Position numbers and translations under genes: made by a program. DNA of 64,000 nt, taken from Epiperipatus broadwayi (taxonomy: Eukaryota; Onychophora; Udeonychophora; Euonychophora; Peripatidae). The stretch spans positions 3,167,149 to 3,231,148 of the forward strand of contig JAQFVV010012405.1 of NCBI GenBank assembly GCA_028023455.1. The letters run 5' to 3'. The notes under the pieces were generated by a model. The model did not search any database, was not told where the DNA came from, and saw nothing but the letters and a program-made list of their open reading frames with translations. Shown here piece after piece: positions 24,501-36,971 of this stretch (positions are counted from its first letter, which is position 1; every line of letters begins with the position of its first letter).

Positions 24501-25375
24501 AAAAAATAGATATATTACTATTAATTTCAACAGGTCTTATAAATGCAATCAAACAATAATGCATTGACTGTATATAATGTGCACATTCTGTTTATTCGCA
24601 GCTGGTTTTGTTATTCGAGAGAGAAACTTTTTAATATTATGCATAATTAAGAAACTATGTCATTCTCTTCAATTTGTTGCTAATTATATTAAGAATATCA
24701 TTGTTCAGGTAAAATAAATAGATATCTTATTGTTCAGAAATTGTTAGAAATTTGAATACTGGAATGGCCAGAGCTGGAGCCAAATTTATTGGACCGTGAA
24801 ATCCAGTCTGTCATTCTATTACAAAGTGTAAATGTCTACTGAAAATTTTCAATTGTTTGAATTCAGTCTTCAGATAAAGTGCTAAAGGTAAATTGTTTAT
24901 GTTGAAGTTAGTTGATCTATGCATGCAGATGGATTTTTACTGGAATAATTCTCCATATTGATTAATTAGAACATAAATGATCTGCACTAATATTCCTGGA
25001 ATTTTATGTATGATACATCAATATTTTGAGGGTATTGCTTAACTTGATAAACTTAATTAACAGAACTTTCAATTACAATCTGGTCATCAGTCTCGTCTAT
25101 TTACTGCTATGTTGTAGAGAGAATCAATTTTATCTAGTCAGATTTGTTTCAGTAGCATCTTTTAATAATGGCAGAATGTAGGAGCAAAATTGAGCAAAAT
25201 TTACCATTAAGTGAATTAAATTTTTTTGTTCACTCTCAAATGCATAAAGCAGAAAATTCACGTTATTATTATACAGAGTGATCAAATGTTACTTTTTAGT
25301 TAATATATTATTAACGCAGTTATATTTCATTCACTATTCATATTTTATTAACCCTATTTAATAACTTGCACTGCG
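21581..25375. other. AT-rich DNA without identifiable genes
   Basis: No conserved coding motif on either strand. Short frames at about 22210-22730 (minus) are unremarkable. A G run occurs at about 24474-24482 and C runs near 23682. Confidence 0.5.
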
Positions 25376-25446
25376 CAATGTAGCTCAATGATAGAGTAGC
25401 GAATTCTAAACTAATGTTTCCAGGATTGAGTTTTAACTCAGCAATC
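25374..25446 (+). pseudogene. degenerate tRNA-like sequence
   Basis: The segment has an A-box-like TAGCTCAATGATAGAG, an anticodon-loop-sized middle, and a decayed T-arm (AGGATTGAGTTTTAACTC) where GGTTCGA would be expected. This arrangement resembles a tRNA or the head of a tRNA-derived SINE. The acceptor stem does not pair convincingly, so it is scored as a pseudo-tRNA. It differs from the SINE family elsewhere in the window. Confidence 0.4.
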
Positions 25447-26151
25447 TAATTAAAAATGACTTTAACTTATCCGAGCTTCTAAATTTTCAGTTTTCCATTA
25501 GAATTCTCAAATATTAAAGGGCGTTTTGAGCTGTTTTCTAGATACTTATCACTACTAAGTAAAAATTTATTAACAAAATGAAAAATATGTGAAAAAAAAT
25601 ACCTAGTAATATAATTGCAAAATTGTTATGGACAGGAATCCATTTCATAATACGATTTATTTGAAAAAATATTTTCACAAAGCAAATGTATTTAAAACAT
25701 TATATTTCTAATAGTATTTGAGACAATGGATTTTTCTTTAAACAATTTTTTTTAATTAATGAAGTCAATTTTTTTCCTTTTTTTTTTATATGTACATATA
25801 CTGCTAAATCTAATTATTTTCCTTAAAATTGGGGAAAAAAAGCTATAAAGAATGTTATCCCATTTTTATTTTTTAAAACTATAGAACAAATAAGTTAGTT
25901 TTCTTATAAAACTTGTTATGAGTTCTCTCAAATAATCCCCCCCCCCCATCCTTTTCCTTATATTGTTGTTATACTGCTATCAAACTAATACTTTTTTATA
26001 ATTCCAATGCTATTTTGTCATGAAGATACAAAATACCTTATAATAGAAAAATCTTTAGTTTTTTTTTCCAAATCTAAGTCATAATATATATTTAACTATT
26101 AAGTAGTAATAATAATGATTAATAATAAGAACGATAAAGAAATCAGAAATA

Positions 26152-27400
26152 CACTTGGGTCTCTTTTTACGTGGATTTATTTAACGCGATTTTAAAGTTA
26201 TGCGATTCACGTTTCTCCGGAAGTCGAACTCCGATAATGTGCTATTACTTTAAATAATAAATTTTGCACACTTACATCATATTGAAAGTAATAGCACATT
26301 ATTGGAATTCGACTTTCATCTTGGTAATTTCAATATTTTCAGTGCTTTATAATAGTAAGATTTTATGCAATAATGAAATTAAAATCATGGTTTTCACATT
26401 TTATGTATACACACATTAAATTTTACAAGATTATAATGTAAATTTGTTCAAACATTGTGCGTGTTAATTTTGCATTTTAAATCACATTCTGTTTTTGCTT
26501 TTTAAAAAAGAACATAATCAATTATTAATCATTTAGTGTCCACAAGTTTATGTTTAAAAGGTGATATTTGTAAAATATTAAGGATTTTAAACTTCTCCCT
26601 CAATAATTTAATATACAAATTAAAAAGCGTATGAAACACTTGATCGGGAAGCTATACAGATTCCAAAAATTACTATACGCTAAGCTCTTTCGAGGCCATT
26701 TGCCTCATATTCATAGCAGTAATGTGAGGTGCATATTCATAGCGGTAATGTGAGGTGCACCTCAGGCAAATGGTCTCGAAAACTCTTAGCATATAGTAAT
26801 TTTTGGAATCTGTATAGCTTCTTGTTCAAGTGTTTCATACGCTTTTTAATTTGTATTTTAAAAGGTGAGTAATAGCAGTGGGCACAATTAAAATTGAAAA
26901 TAAAAAAATTAAAGGCAAAAATAAGAATTTTATTTTTAGTTGTTAGATTAATTACTAATTATATTGTCACCAAAAAACCATTAACACAACATGAGAGTGA
27001 CATTGGCGCTAGTTGTATTTCCTCTTGTGAAGAATCTGATTTTTTACCAGTTTGCAAATGAACCTGTTTATCGGCAAGTAGCAATAATAATTAAAATGTG
27101 TATAAAAAATATAAATTACTGTAAATTATGCATAAAAATATATTGTTTTGAATAAAATTAAATATTATAGTTAAAAAAAGTTTGTCTTGTATCAATTTTT
27201 TATTAGTCATATTTTATTTCCTTATTATTTTTGCGTGAATTTTAAAGTAATTTTACGTTGGTGCTTTACATTTATGCGATTTTTGAAAAATCACAGTTCG
27301 TATCCCCCCTTTTTAAGGTAAGTTACGTCTATTTTTGCGCGATTTTGTTTGCACATGTTTTCTGAGGAACCTATTTATCACGTAAAATGAGACCCAGGTG
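26152..27400. mobile_element. pogo/Tigger-like DNA transposon, non-autonomous, copy 1
   Basis: The termini are inverted repeats: CACTTGGGTCTCTTTTTACG on the left, and CACCTGGGTCTCATTTTACG when the right end is reversed. TA lies on both sides (26150-26151 and 27401-27402), as for the Tc1/mariner/pogo superfamily. Subterminal sequence rich in GCGATTTT-like blocks resembles Tigger-type elements. Inside are a decayed inverted stretch (GAAAGTAATAGCACATTATT against its complement) and a decayed frame at about 26985-27060. Without the nested insertion it would be about 945 bp. A related copy lies at 42875-44503. Confidence 0.65.
26565..26856. mobile_element. 292-bp fold-back element nested in the pogo-like copy
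   Basis: TTTAAAAGGTGA occurs at 26553-26564 and again at 26857-26868, a 12-bp target duplication. The corresponding unoccupied site can be seen in the second pogo-like copy near 43365-43375. The insert has a 47-base unpaired 5' part. Arms 26612-26700 and about 26770-26856 then pair almost perfectly (ATACAAATTAAAAAGCG against CGCTTTTTAATTTGTAT). Each arm holds a stem-forming block: on the minus strand GAGGCAAATGGCCTC followed by GAAAG at 26683-26702. No ORF is present. Confidence 0.8.
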
Positions 27401-27402
27401 TA

Positions 27403-28218
27403 CTTAAAATTTATATATTCAAGATTGTATCATTTTGTATTCACTTAATATTAAAAGATTGGGTGAATAATGAAAACAAAAGTGATATTTTTAAAAAAAA
27501 AAACGAAAAAAAATATATTGTCTATTATATTATGTGTGAATGCAAATCTTTTTATACTGGAAATGTGATATCTAGTATTGAGAAATAATTAAAAGAATAT
27601 CAGTTTTTATATAAATGAAAAAATAATATAAAAAAGATAATTTAATTGATTTTCTTTGATCATTTGAAAACATGTAATTTTGCTTTTACCTTTAATTTGG
27701 ATTGCATTAGAATTCTTAACAAGGAAACAAACCATAATAAAAGGAAAATTAAGAAAGCAATTGTTATAAATGGAAAATCTTTAATTAATAGACAAGCATA
27801 ATATGAAAATTAATGAATCTTTTTATAGTGCATGATGACATTTATTTTTGGCAAATGAAATGTCTTAAGAGTTGAGAATGGTTATAAAAGTAGGTGAAAG
27901 TTTTTTATGAATTTTTATGATTGTTATCAGAAATATTTACTGGTATAAATTGTTTTATTTTTTATTACAAATAATATAATGGATGGTTTTGTTTGATTTA
28001 CATACACATATTTTTTGTACTTGCTATCTCAGATCTTATAGGAATGGCTTTCATCAAATGATATTATTAAGGGCCCAAATCTAAATCCATATGAGAAATA
28101 AACAAACATTTTATTGCAGCCAATAAATGTGCAACATAAAGTTAAAATGAAAATATGTAATATTAAGTAATAGAGATGGACCATTTTTTTATATTAAATG
28201 CTGTTATTAACTGTACAC
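27403..28218. other. AT-rich DNA without identifiable genes
   Basis: Nothing identifiable was found in this interval. Confidence 0.5.
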
Positions 28219-28437
28219 TAAAAAGAAATAAAAGAATTGTTTCTTCAATCACAATTGGCATGTTTAAATTTAACTTGAAATAAAAGCATGGTGAATGGGG
28301 TTCAGAAAGTAATTAAGTTTAATCCCTTGCTATAAAAAATAGGGATTGACTTATTTTTTGGACTTTCATGCTTTTATTTCAAATTAAATCTAAAAACTCC
28401 AATAGTGGATGAAGAAGCAATTATTTTTTTTTCTTTT
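28219..28437. repeat. 219-bp fold-back element
   Basis: Imperfect arms read inward from AAAAGAAATAAAAGAATTG on the left and its complement on the right. The strongest pairing is ACTTGAAATAAAAGCATG against CATGCTTTTATTTCAAAT. A small inner hairpin (AATCCCT / AGGGATT) forms the centre. No ORF is present. Confidence 0.7.
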
Positions 28438-28555
28438 AGTTCCCAGTCAATAAAAGCATTTAAACAATTCTTTTATAATAAAAATAGAAACAGTTTTAAA
28501 TAGAAAACTTAGTTACTGATTTATTATGCACATATAAATTACATACACATTCTAA

Positions 28556-28584
28556 ATATGATATGATATGATATGATATATATA
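28556..28584. repeat. (ATATG)n microsatellite
   Basis: Four to five tandem copies of ATATG pass into an AT run. Confidence 0.85.
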
Positions 28585-29449
28585 TTTAGAGTTTAAAATG
28601 GTTTAAAAAATGTTATTAAATTCACAGAAAAGGAAATAAACTGCCCTCTCACAATCATTATTTAAAATAAACAAAAAGTCTAAGAATATTTTTCCCATCC
28701 TATGTTTCATATCTTTCACTAGTTGGCATATTGAAAAGATAAGTGTTTTAAATGAATTAGGGTGACATAACTTAGTTATATATCAATTTTTAAGCAATTC
28801 TATTGAATTTAAATACATTAATTCTCAATTTTAAAATTTCATTCTATCTTGAAAAAGTTCAAAATTTAACAAGCAGACAAACAGATTTTACAAAATCAAT
28901 AAAGGCATTTAAAATGTCAGTGCTTTATTAATGTTACATATTTGACTTATTGTTTATTTTTTATAAAGCTGTTAAAAATGATAGAAGTGACTTTATATTG
29001 CACAATTATTGATTGATTTAAAATGAAGTTTTGTTAACATCTATTATGAATTTAAACTTGCATTTTAATAATATCATTTGTTAGAAGGCCTACATTTTTT
29101 TAATTATTGGAAGGCCTACTTCTGTAATATATGAGATAAAATATAATCTAGTTTTCCTTTTAATTTACCATGTATACATAATTGTCACTGTAAACATTGT
29201 ACTTGTTTAATAAATATTTTGGAAAAAAAAAAAAATAAACTAATCATTTAAAAAGATTTTTGACAACAGTTGTGCAATGATTTTGAACATACAGGGAAAA
29301 GTAAATTATTTTGTGTATGTAATTTGAAAGTACTGTATTTGTTAATATTGTGTGATTTAAAGTAATCAGTCTTAAACAGAATTGAAATGGTAAACTAGTA
29401 ATAAGTAGAAATTTATTTATTACATATAACATGGCTTTCATTCATTCTT
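28585..29449. other. AT-rich DNA without identifiable genes
   Basis: Nothing identifiable was found, apart from a short A run near 29224. Confidence 0.5.
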
Positions 29450-30930
29450 TCAGAATCAGGAATCTCTCAACCACTATGCCCAGAGAAACCTGTTACCACT
29501 TTACCTTCCCTTTCCATTTCCTGCCCTAAGATTTTTTTTATATTGTTCTTTATCCTGCTCCAATCCATTTCCACAACATAATTTTTGTCAACTCTATGCT
29601 TTTACATCTAAATCCCCATTATCTTTTTTAAACCCAGCATAAAAACCCAGAAAACACTTTCTGTATAATCACTTTGTTTATTCTTCCACAACTTCATTAT
29701 TTATACCCTTTCTGCTTGCAGGCATTTACATTCAATTAACAGACGCCTAATATTTTTTTGCATTCCTTACACAATTTGCAGATTAAATCACCCACATTTT
29801 CCCATTTATGTGCGTATTCCCTTGTTGCTAAAGATTCCTTGTTATTATAAATTAACTCACACCCAATATTTTGTTTACTTTTTTATATATTTGAATTCTT
29901 TTTTCTATACTAGTTGTCCAACTTCCTATTCATTATTAATGCATCTATTCCTCTATATTATTTCTTGCCACTATAACACTCAACATTTCTCCTATCACAA
30001 TCATCCCATCTTTTGTATAAGTATACTGACATAAATTCTTTATACAAATCTTCTGCATATAGTACTACCTTTCTCACCTATCTTATTGCCTGCCCTTTAC
30101 TCATAACCCAATTAAATACTATTTTGGATATTCTTTTATTATCCATAAATTAGAATTTACTGAACATTTCATTTTGATTTTTGCATCTCATATAAAAACT
30201 TGACCATCCCATTTCTCATTGAATTGCCTTCTTTGCCATTCACACATCTGCATCTAATGCATATCTTCTTATTTCATTTTATATTTTTTCTAAGTAATCT
30301 AATACCCTTTTACTAACACGTAATGCATCATTACTATATGTTAACAATGCTACTTTCACTCTTTTCCACACAATTTTAGCTGCATCATATTTATTATATG
30401 AAAACACTGTTAATTTTTTATCAGTCCATTTCTTTTCTTTGCTTCATTTATCATTTTTTTCTCCCATTTATCCAAGCAATTTCTTTGATTACTTAGATGA
30501 TTCCCAAATGGTTATGCCTATTCACCTCACATAACTTTGGCTTTTTTTTCTTAGTATTAATTATCATTATTTTTGATTTTTTTTCACTAAATTTAATCCC
30601 ATTTCTTTACCCACCCTTGCCCATGTCCTCAGCATAACTTCCATATCTTTTTTTTTCTGTGCATAGGAAAACATCATTCACAAATAAGTCCTTATAATGA
30701 ATATACTCCCTAGTCACCTATTAATGGTATTTTGACCCCTCCTCCCAGTCTTTCAATTGCTCTCTCCATAAGGCATGTTTGCCTTAAGTCTCACCCCATT
30801 TTTAACTTTAACTAATTCTATATTTCCTAACTGCTGCATATAGTAATTATTTTCATTCAATCTCTTAATAAGATCCTTTAAAGCTCCATTCATTGCCAAA
30901 TATTTTATAGAAACTCCACCTAATGAATAA
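29450..30930 (-). pseudogene. LINE reverse transcriptase relic, clade uncertain
   Basis: Minus-strand reading gives fragments of a LINE RT palm and downstream region. At about 30830-30790 is VKNGVRLKANMPYGE, in the place of the NGVRQG.P.SP motif. At about 30770-30640 follow a REQLKDWEEG-like stretch and then LFVNDVFLC, decayed from the F.DD motif C. Then comes MEVMLRTWARVGKEMGLNL, the post-palm helix. Further on are LDKWEKKM and RVSKRVLDYLEKI. The base composition is C-rich on the plus strand, unlike the flanks. Stops and frameshifts occur throughout. It does not resemble the 5-11 kb LINE or the RTE relic, so it is a third LINE family. Confidence 0.65.
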
Positions 30931-31102
30931 ATGTATAAACTTATTACAATTCTTTTTTATACATATTTGCAAAAACAATCTACAAAAATAATATTTTAAT
31001 TATAATTCTAAAGTTTCTAATAATATTCAAGAAAATTAAACAGATTGTTTTGTAAATATAAATGTATGTAAAAAAGAATTACTACATATTTGTAAGTTTA
31101 TT
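30926..31102. repeat. 177-bp imperfect fold-back
   Basis: AATAAATGTATAAACTTATT on the left pairs imperfectly with sequence ending GTAAGTTTATT on the right. Inner pairing TACATATTTGCAAAAACAAT against ATTGTTTTGTAAATATAAAT is also visible. It abuts the LINE relic on its 5' side. Confidence 0.6.
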
Positions 31103-31759
31103 TGGTGCTTACATATCAGTCTTGCAATAACTTTCTAATCCTGTAAAATAACATGTGCATGGGATCTTCTGACAAATTTAATCTGTTGATTTTGATAAAT
31201 GACCACAGATGATTTTATTTAGTACAAAATAGTGACCTATAATTTTATTTAGTGAGAATAAATAAACATCTATTTACATTTGGAATTGAGTAATTTGCAG
31301 AAATGACGAGAACTATCTTTTACTTCATACAAAATGGTAACACATATTAAAGTTTTTTTTTTTTGTGAGAAATTATGTTGCAACAACTAAACTTTTAGCA
31401 ATATATTTTATTCCAATAAAAAAGAAAAGCAAAAGATGGTTATTTGCAATCATTGGAGTGAGCTGAAGTTTTTTTTATGTCATGCAAAATGCAAATGAAA
31501 GCATAACTATTGTTTACATGAAAATGTTCATATTTTGGCACCTCATAAGTCATCACTTTTGTAGTATTATGCATTTTTATTGTGATAACATGCTACATGC
31601 ACAAACTTTTCACAGATAGTTATTCCAATCTGTGACCATTTTTTGAAAGTAATGGACAGCGTAGCAGGCAGTTTCTAAATTTTAATCATTTCATTGAATA
31701 AAAAAGTCATTCAAAAAATTCACTCAGCAGGAAGTAAATCATGTTTACATCCTATTTTT
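31103..31759. other. AT-rich DNA without identifiable genes
   Basis: No supported feature lies between the fold-back and the PLE relic. Confidence 0.4.
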
Positions 31760-33060
31760 GTCAAATTATTGATTAGTCAGTTCAGCAATCTTTCAAGATC
31801 TCACGGCATGCTTGTCACATGACATATGTCATGCCTCTTTAATCTTTTGCTTTGCATTGCTACCCTTAATGCAGACAATATCAATGGAGGTGGGATCAAA
31901 AAGATAGTTAATTGCAGAGAAATTTTGAAAAATATAGACTGTGTTTGTGCCAGATTTATTGTATAGATAGATATGTTAGCTATGCATGTGGATAATTTTG
32001 CCCAAGATTCACCATAATAGGTGATAGAGAACGCAGGATGATGGCATTTTATTTTGTAAATGGTTTGGGAGTGAAGGTTGGAAATCCAATTCTTAAAGTT
32101 GTTAAGAAGGAGTGAGAATGCAGTGCACTGAGCTATTTGATACATAGTGTTAATAATTTTAGTGATGGGTCACGATATGTGTGGTGTATAGGGGATAAAT
32201 ATCAATGGTTTTGCATTGAGCACTGGAAGGGATCATCTTATTATAAAAAATTCCTGTAAGTTTTCAGGAGTAATGGGAACTTGTATCTGAACCTGTGTAG
32301 TTCTGTAAGATAGATGCTTTGTCTTTCCTGTCTGATTTTTACTTGCAGGCCTTAAGCCTGGAAAGTTTGAAAACATAGAGTATGTGATTAGAATGAAGCT
32401 AGTGTGTATTGACTTTCTAACCATTTTGTAATTCAAAGCAGCTTGATGGCATTGTATGTGGGGATGTAGATATTCGATACATTTGAAATTGTCCTTGTAT
32501 TTTCAGGTTAAGCACAAAGAGGTATTGTGTGACAGTTCCTCCTGAACTTTGGAGATTACAGAATCAGGAGTGCAGATGAAAATATAATCCAAATAATGAA
32601 GATAGATCAATGAGGGGTGAGAGGCTTGATACACATGTATAATTCTTTCTTTTGGCATATTAAGGAATATACTTGATATCATCTCACTGATGGGAAGTCC
32701 AATAGGCCAGACATTTTTCATTTTATAGTAAATATTGTTGAAAACAGCAGCAATGTCTTCATGGATCCATGTTAAATAATCAGTGATGAAATCAATTTTG
32801 TGGAGATTGTAATTGATTCATTGTAAGGCCTGTTTGATGACTTGAATTGATGCTGTATGAGGGATTGAGCCATATAGATTTATAATGTCAAGAAAGGCTA
32901 TGTGGTGGCATTGATTACATTGCATTTTCAATACAATCAGTGCACTTGAAGGATGATCTAATGGTGCAACTACCAAAGTTGAGGCAGTCAAGAAAAGTCA
33001 TTGGTTTATCATAGCAGTGGCCTTATAATAATAGGAATCCACAAAATCACCCATTAGGAA
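31760..33060 (-). pseudogene. Penelope-like element reverse transcriptase relic
   Basis: Penelope-like elements encode a telomerase-related reverse transcriptase. On the minus strand the following blocks appear in order. FLDIINLYGSIPHTASIQVI at 32898-32835 corresponds to motif A, family pattern D.VSL.TNIP. IGLPISEMISSIFLN at about 32710-32665 is in the place of the G.PMG.PLSP.LAN motif. YLHYLDYIFICTPD at 32610-32565 is motif C, with one D lost or replaced (LDY for VDD). NYKMVRKSIHTSFIL at about 32432-32390 matches the YRK..HT block that follows motif C in PLEs. Stops are frequent. No endonuclease domain is attached on either side. Confidence 0.65.
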
Positions 33061-36000
33061 TAATGCCTCCCCATTCTGATGGAGTTTGATATTCACAAAT
33101 TACATAGAAGAAATTGGCAGCTGATAGATAAGTGTGGTAATATTCCTGTTTTGAAAACACCTTATTACTGTTTCTGGTGCAAAACAGTAGATGTAAATTT
33201 ATCTTTTTGCCATTTGAAATTGTTTGTAGCAAAATTATCTGAGCATTTATTTTGACCATAAAATCCTGTTTTGGTAAAAATACAAAATGCTGGCCTTTGT
33301 GTTCTTTAAGACAAATAATATTATTATCAAGGAAGTAATGCTTGGCTACAGTGATTGTTCTGGTTCACTCTTCATTTTGTGTATTGAAAGTTTGAGTGTG
33401 GTGACTTTAAGATTGATTATTTTAAATTTTCTAAAAAAAGATAATATTATGGACAAATTTTTTAAGATTGAAATTTGACCATTTGTAATATTAATTATTT
33501 TTAATTACTATTGTAAAACACCAGAAGAGATTAAAAAAAAGCCTCTGACATTCTCAAATAATTCTTAGATTGTCTTAAGTTGTTATTAAACTTTTTTTTT
33601 TAATTCTAAATAATTTCATGTACATAATATAAAAAAAAAATTTTCCATTTTAGAAGATTGTAAAGGTTTTATATTCAGTGATTATCTACAGATTTGTTTC
33701 TGAGATCTCTTTATTTTTCATTATTTTAAAAACAAAAATTCCTTTTTAGGCAATATATTTGTTTGTCTGTATTGCAATGTTTTTGTCTTTTTATTCAGAA
33801 AGGCAAGTATCATTTTTATATTGATGCTTTGCTTGCATTTTTGCATTTGGTTTTAAAAAAATTCCTTGTTGGTATTGATGTTAAAAAAGAAATAAATTTA
33901 AATTTAATTTATTAATTTGTTTAAATTTATATTTGTTATTTTTTCCCCAAAATCAATTATTGTCAAGTTATACATTGAAGTTTTAGTGATGGTATTCCAA
34001 TCATGTGCAAACATATATATTTATTGTCAGTTAGTGACAGAGAATAAAATCTTGGATACTTTTTTATTTTATGAATAAGCAAGATATCACCAATATTTTT
34101 GATAAATGTATAGATCCAGAGACCTACAATTTTGTATTTTGAATGTATTAGTTGTTAAATTTAACAAAAAAGTAATAAGTTAATGAAAATAAAAGTAATA
34201 AATTCCAATAAATTACATAAATAATTTTCATTTCATTTTTTGTTTTACTTATAATGCGAAAATGACAATATGCTTTAAACTTTAAAGTTTTCATTGGCTT
34301 GTGTAGAGAAACCAATGGGTGTTTCATTGTTAATGTTATCACTTTCAATTTTTTTATATTTTTCAAATTAAATTTATGTTCCTATAACTCATTTTTATTT
34401 ATGTTGAATGTGCAGGAAGTAAAATTTGATAGCACATAAAAAATATAACATTCTAACAAAATTAGTCATATAGTTTATTTAATTATTTTTATTAATTCCT
34501 TAGGTCCAGAATCAATCTTTTTATTTTTGATCTATACATTGTATTTCTTTCACAAATAGATTTAGGCATTATCTATAAAAATAAACTTTGAAAACTGTTT
34601 TCTGTTGATGAAGAAAAAATAATTCAAAGTGAAAGGATAAGTATAAAGACTGTATAAACATTTTTATCAATTTGAATGTTTCAGTCATAGTTAATATCAT
34701 CATATCAGTTTTCATAGTTATTACAGTCCAAATTTATTTATCATATATAAGTTACATACAGAAATGAATTTATATTATGTTTGCATTGTAGTTAGATTGT
34801 GATATTTATTTGGCATTGAATTGAAATTAATTGTAGGTGACATTTAGAAAACCATTATTTCAAAATATTATATATCAAGCCATAAATTATTGGCCTCGTA
34901 CTTCAAACATATAGTTACAAAAAAACTGAAAATATACAAATGATACTTAAGATATATTTTATTGAACTAGTGTCTCCAGTTATTTTGCATCATTATAACT
35001 TTCCAAATGTATTTTACCAGTATTCCATATTTATGCAATGTATATTTCACCAATTAACTGTACAAGTATTACAGAGTCTGTATTTTTTTTTTTAAAATTG
35101 TGATAAAGATAAATTATAATTCTAGAAAAAAATGTTTGAGATTTAGTGTATGAATGAACAAAAGTTGAATAAGAAAAAAATATCATATACATGGCAATAA
35201 GAAAAGATATATTTGATTTTTAATGAAAATTAAGGTTAAAAAAATACAATAATTTTTCAATCGTAAAGATGATTGTATATATTTCCATATTTATTAAAAT
35301 ACAATAATTGTCAATTAATGGATGCAGGGAAAGTAAATTGATGTACATGTCCATGATATTTAATTATATTTATATGTAATAAATCAAATAAAATTGGTAA
35401 ATAGAATTGTTATTTTAATCAAATATATTTTTAATGCAATGCACCATAATTATGACTTTTAACAGTAAAAAGCCCATGATTATGGTATGTTAGACTGAAA
35501 ATGCATTTTATTAGATTAGGAATATTCATATTTCACGATAAAACTTGTTCATGATTTATTACATATGTATAAACTTGTGTGTATTAACTTTATTTTGTCT
35601 TTTATTGAAAATATTTTTTGTGTCATATAACAACTTTGCCTAATTTATATTTATTCAACTAACTTCTGTATAAAGAATTTATTTTCCCACTTTCGAGAAA
35701 TTCGTAGAATAATAATGTATATATAAACATCTTTTGTTAACTTGATAGTTTACATTATATTCTTATTGTCTGTCTTTTTTTTTTTTTTTTGTTAATGATG
35801 TTGATATATTACTATATTTTGGGGGAAGAGATGTTAATTAATTGCATTAAAAATGTTAATGGATGATTTTTTTTTTTGAAATTTGACTATATCATTTCTT
35901 ATGTACATTAGTGCTCTTTCTCATATTTCTTTGTTTATTTGTGCTTAGTGCTGATGACACTTTTTGTTAGAAATATAATCATGAAATCATTATGTCTTTT

Positions 36001-36291
36001 TTAAAAGCACTTGGGAAAGGGATGCATGTGTGAATGTAGTTTTAAATTGTTTATTAAATATTTATTTAAAATATAAACAGTTGGACAAAGGTAATTATTT
36101 TAATATATATATACATATGTGTGTGTTTATGCATATCAACTTGTTTAAATTGAATTATTTCAAGAATTCTCTTTTTTTTCTTGTTTTACCTGAATTGCAG
36201 CAGTTCAACATATGTTATTTTAAAATATATTAAAAAATAAAAATCTGTTATACAATATAAATACAATTATAATGCTTGTAAACCTTAATTT

Positions 36292-36292
<1 letters not shown>
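33061..36292. other. AT-rich DNA without identifiable genes
   Basis: A minus-strand frame at 33047-33259 may be the 5' continuation of the PLE relic, but it shows no diagnostic motif. The remainder has only short frames and homopolymers. Confidence 0.45.
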
Positions 36293-36368
<76 letters not shown>

Positions 36369-36371
36369 TAA
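36293..36371. repeat. (AAT)n microsatellite
   Basis: About 24 tandem AAT triplets, ending TAATTAATAAATA directly beside the hammerhead-bearing palindrome. A shorter AATAATAATAATT follows the palindrome at 37116-37128, so the palindrome probably entered this microsatellite. Confidence 0.9.
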
Positions 36372-36472
36372 TAAATAGGATATATGAGCACAGACTTTCA
36401 GACAATCCATCACTCTCCACTCTATCTAATAAACACTGATACACTCAAGCACATATAGGCTGAAAAGATAAA

Positions 36473-36526
36473 TAATGACCAATGTACGTATTTCATGCTA
36501 AACCAGCAATCATCAGTTGGTCCAGA
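36473..36526 (-). ncRNA. hammerhead ribozyme motif, nearly intact, minus strand
   Basis: On the minus strand: stem I strand ACCAA (36521-36517), core CTGATGA (36516-36510), stem-loop II (36509-36495, UGCU/AGCA with a GGUUU loop) and GAAA (36494-36491). After a very short stem III, UUGGU (36482-36478) closes stem I. Outer stem I AUAAU/AUUAU also pairs. The one defect at the cleavage region is C where U16.1 should pair with A15.1. Position 10.1-11.1 is U-U rather than the usual G-C. Self-cleavage is therefore doubtful for this copy. Confidence 0.7.
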
Positions 36527-36914
36527 TTATCATCTCCCACACATATATACTACAAGTGCTCAGATATATATTAAGATAGACAATCTTCATACTTTAATGG
36601 ACAGGCTCCAATCTACTACAAACTCCAACTCTTCAACCATCCATCCAATTGAAAATCTGGTGATGGAATGCTCGAAGGCCACCCTGAGGCTGAGATTCTT
36701 GTCACACCCATGTTGACTTAAGGTCAATCTGAACCCATGTACAGAATCTTGGCCTCAGGATGGCCTTCGAGCATTCCATCATTAGATTTTTAATTGGATG
36801 GATGGTTAAAGAGTTAGAATGTGTAGTAGATTGGAGCCTGTCCATTAAAGTATGAATGTTGTCTATCTTAATATATATCTGGGCACTTATAGTATATATG
36901 TGTGGGAGATGATA

Positions 36915-36971
36915 ATCTGGACCAACTATTGATTGCTGGTTTAGCATGAAATACGTATATTGGTGATTATT
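36915..36971 (+). ncRNA. hammerhead ribozyme motif, inactivated core
   Basis: This is the plus-strand partner in the right arm. ACCAA (36921-36925) and UUGGU pair as stem I. The outer stem AUAAUC/GAUUAU is fully Watson-Crick, where the 61.6-kb copies have G-U and U-G wobbles at the same places. The core reads CTATTGA (36926-36932) instead of CTGATGA, changing two invariant bases (G5 and A6). This should abolish cleavage. The retained pairing with changed bases supports the folding model. Confidence 0.7.

Noticed and set aside
35948-35980. CTGATGA followed by GAAA at a hammerhead-like spacing
   Set aside because: The sequence between them does not form a stem II that closes next to the core, and no stem I pairing exists. 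Chance match.
36495-36947. Two antiparallel 73-81-residue frames with nearly the same protein sequence
   Set aside because: They are the two arms of the hammerhead palindrome read on opposite strands; the similarity comes from the inverted repeat, not from duplicated genes.
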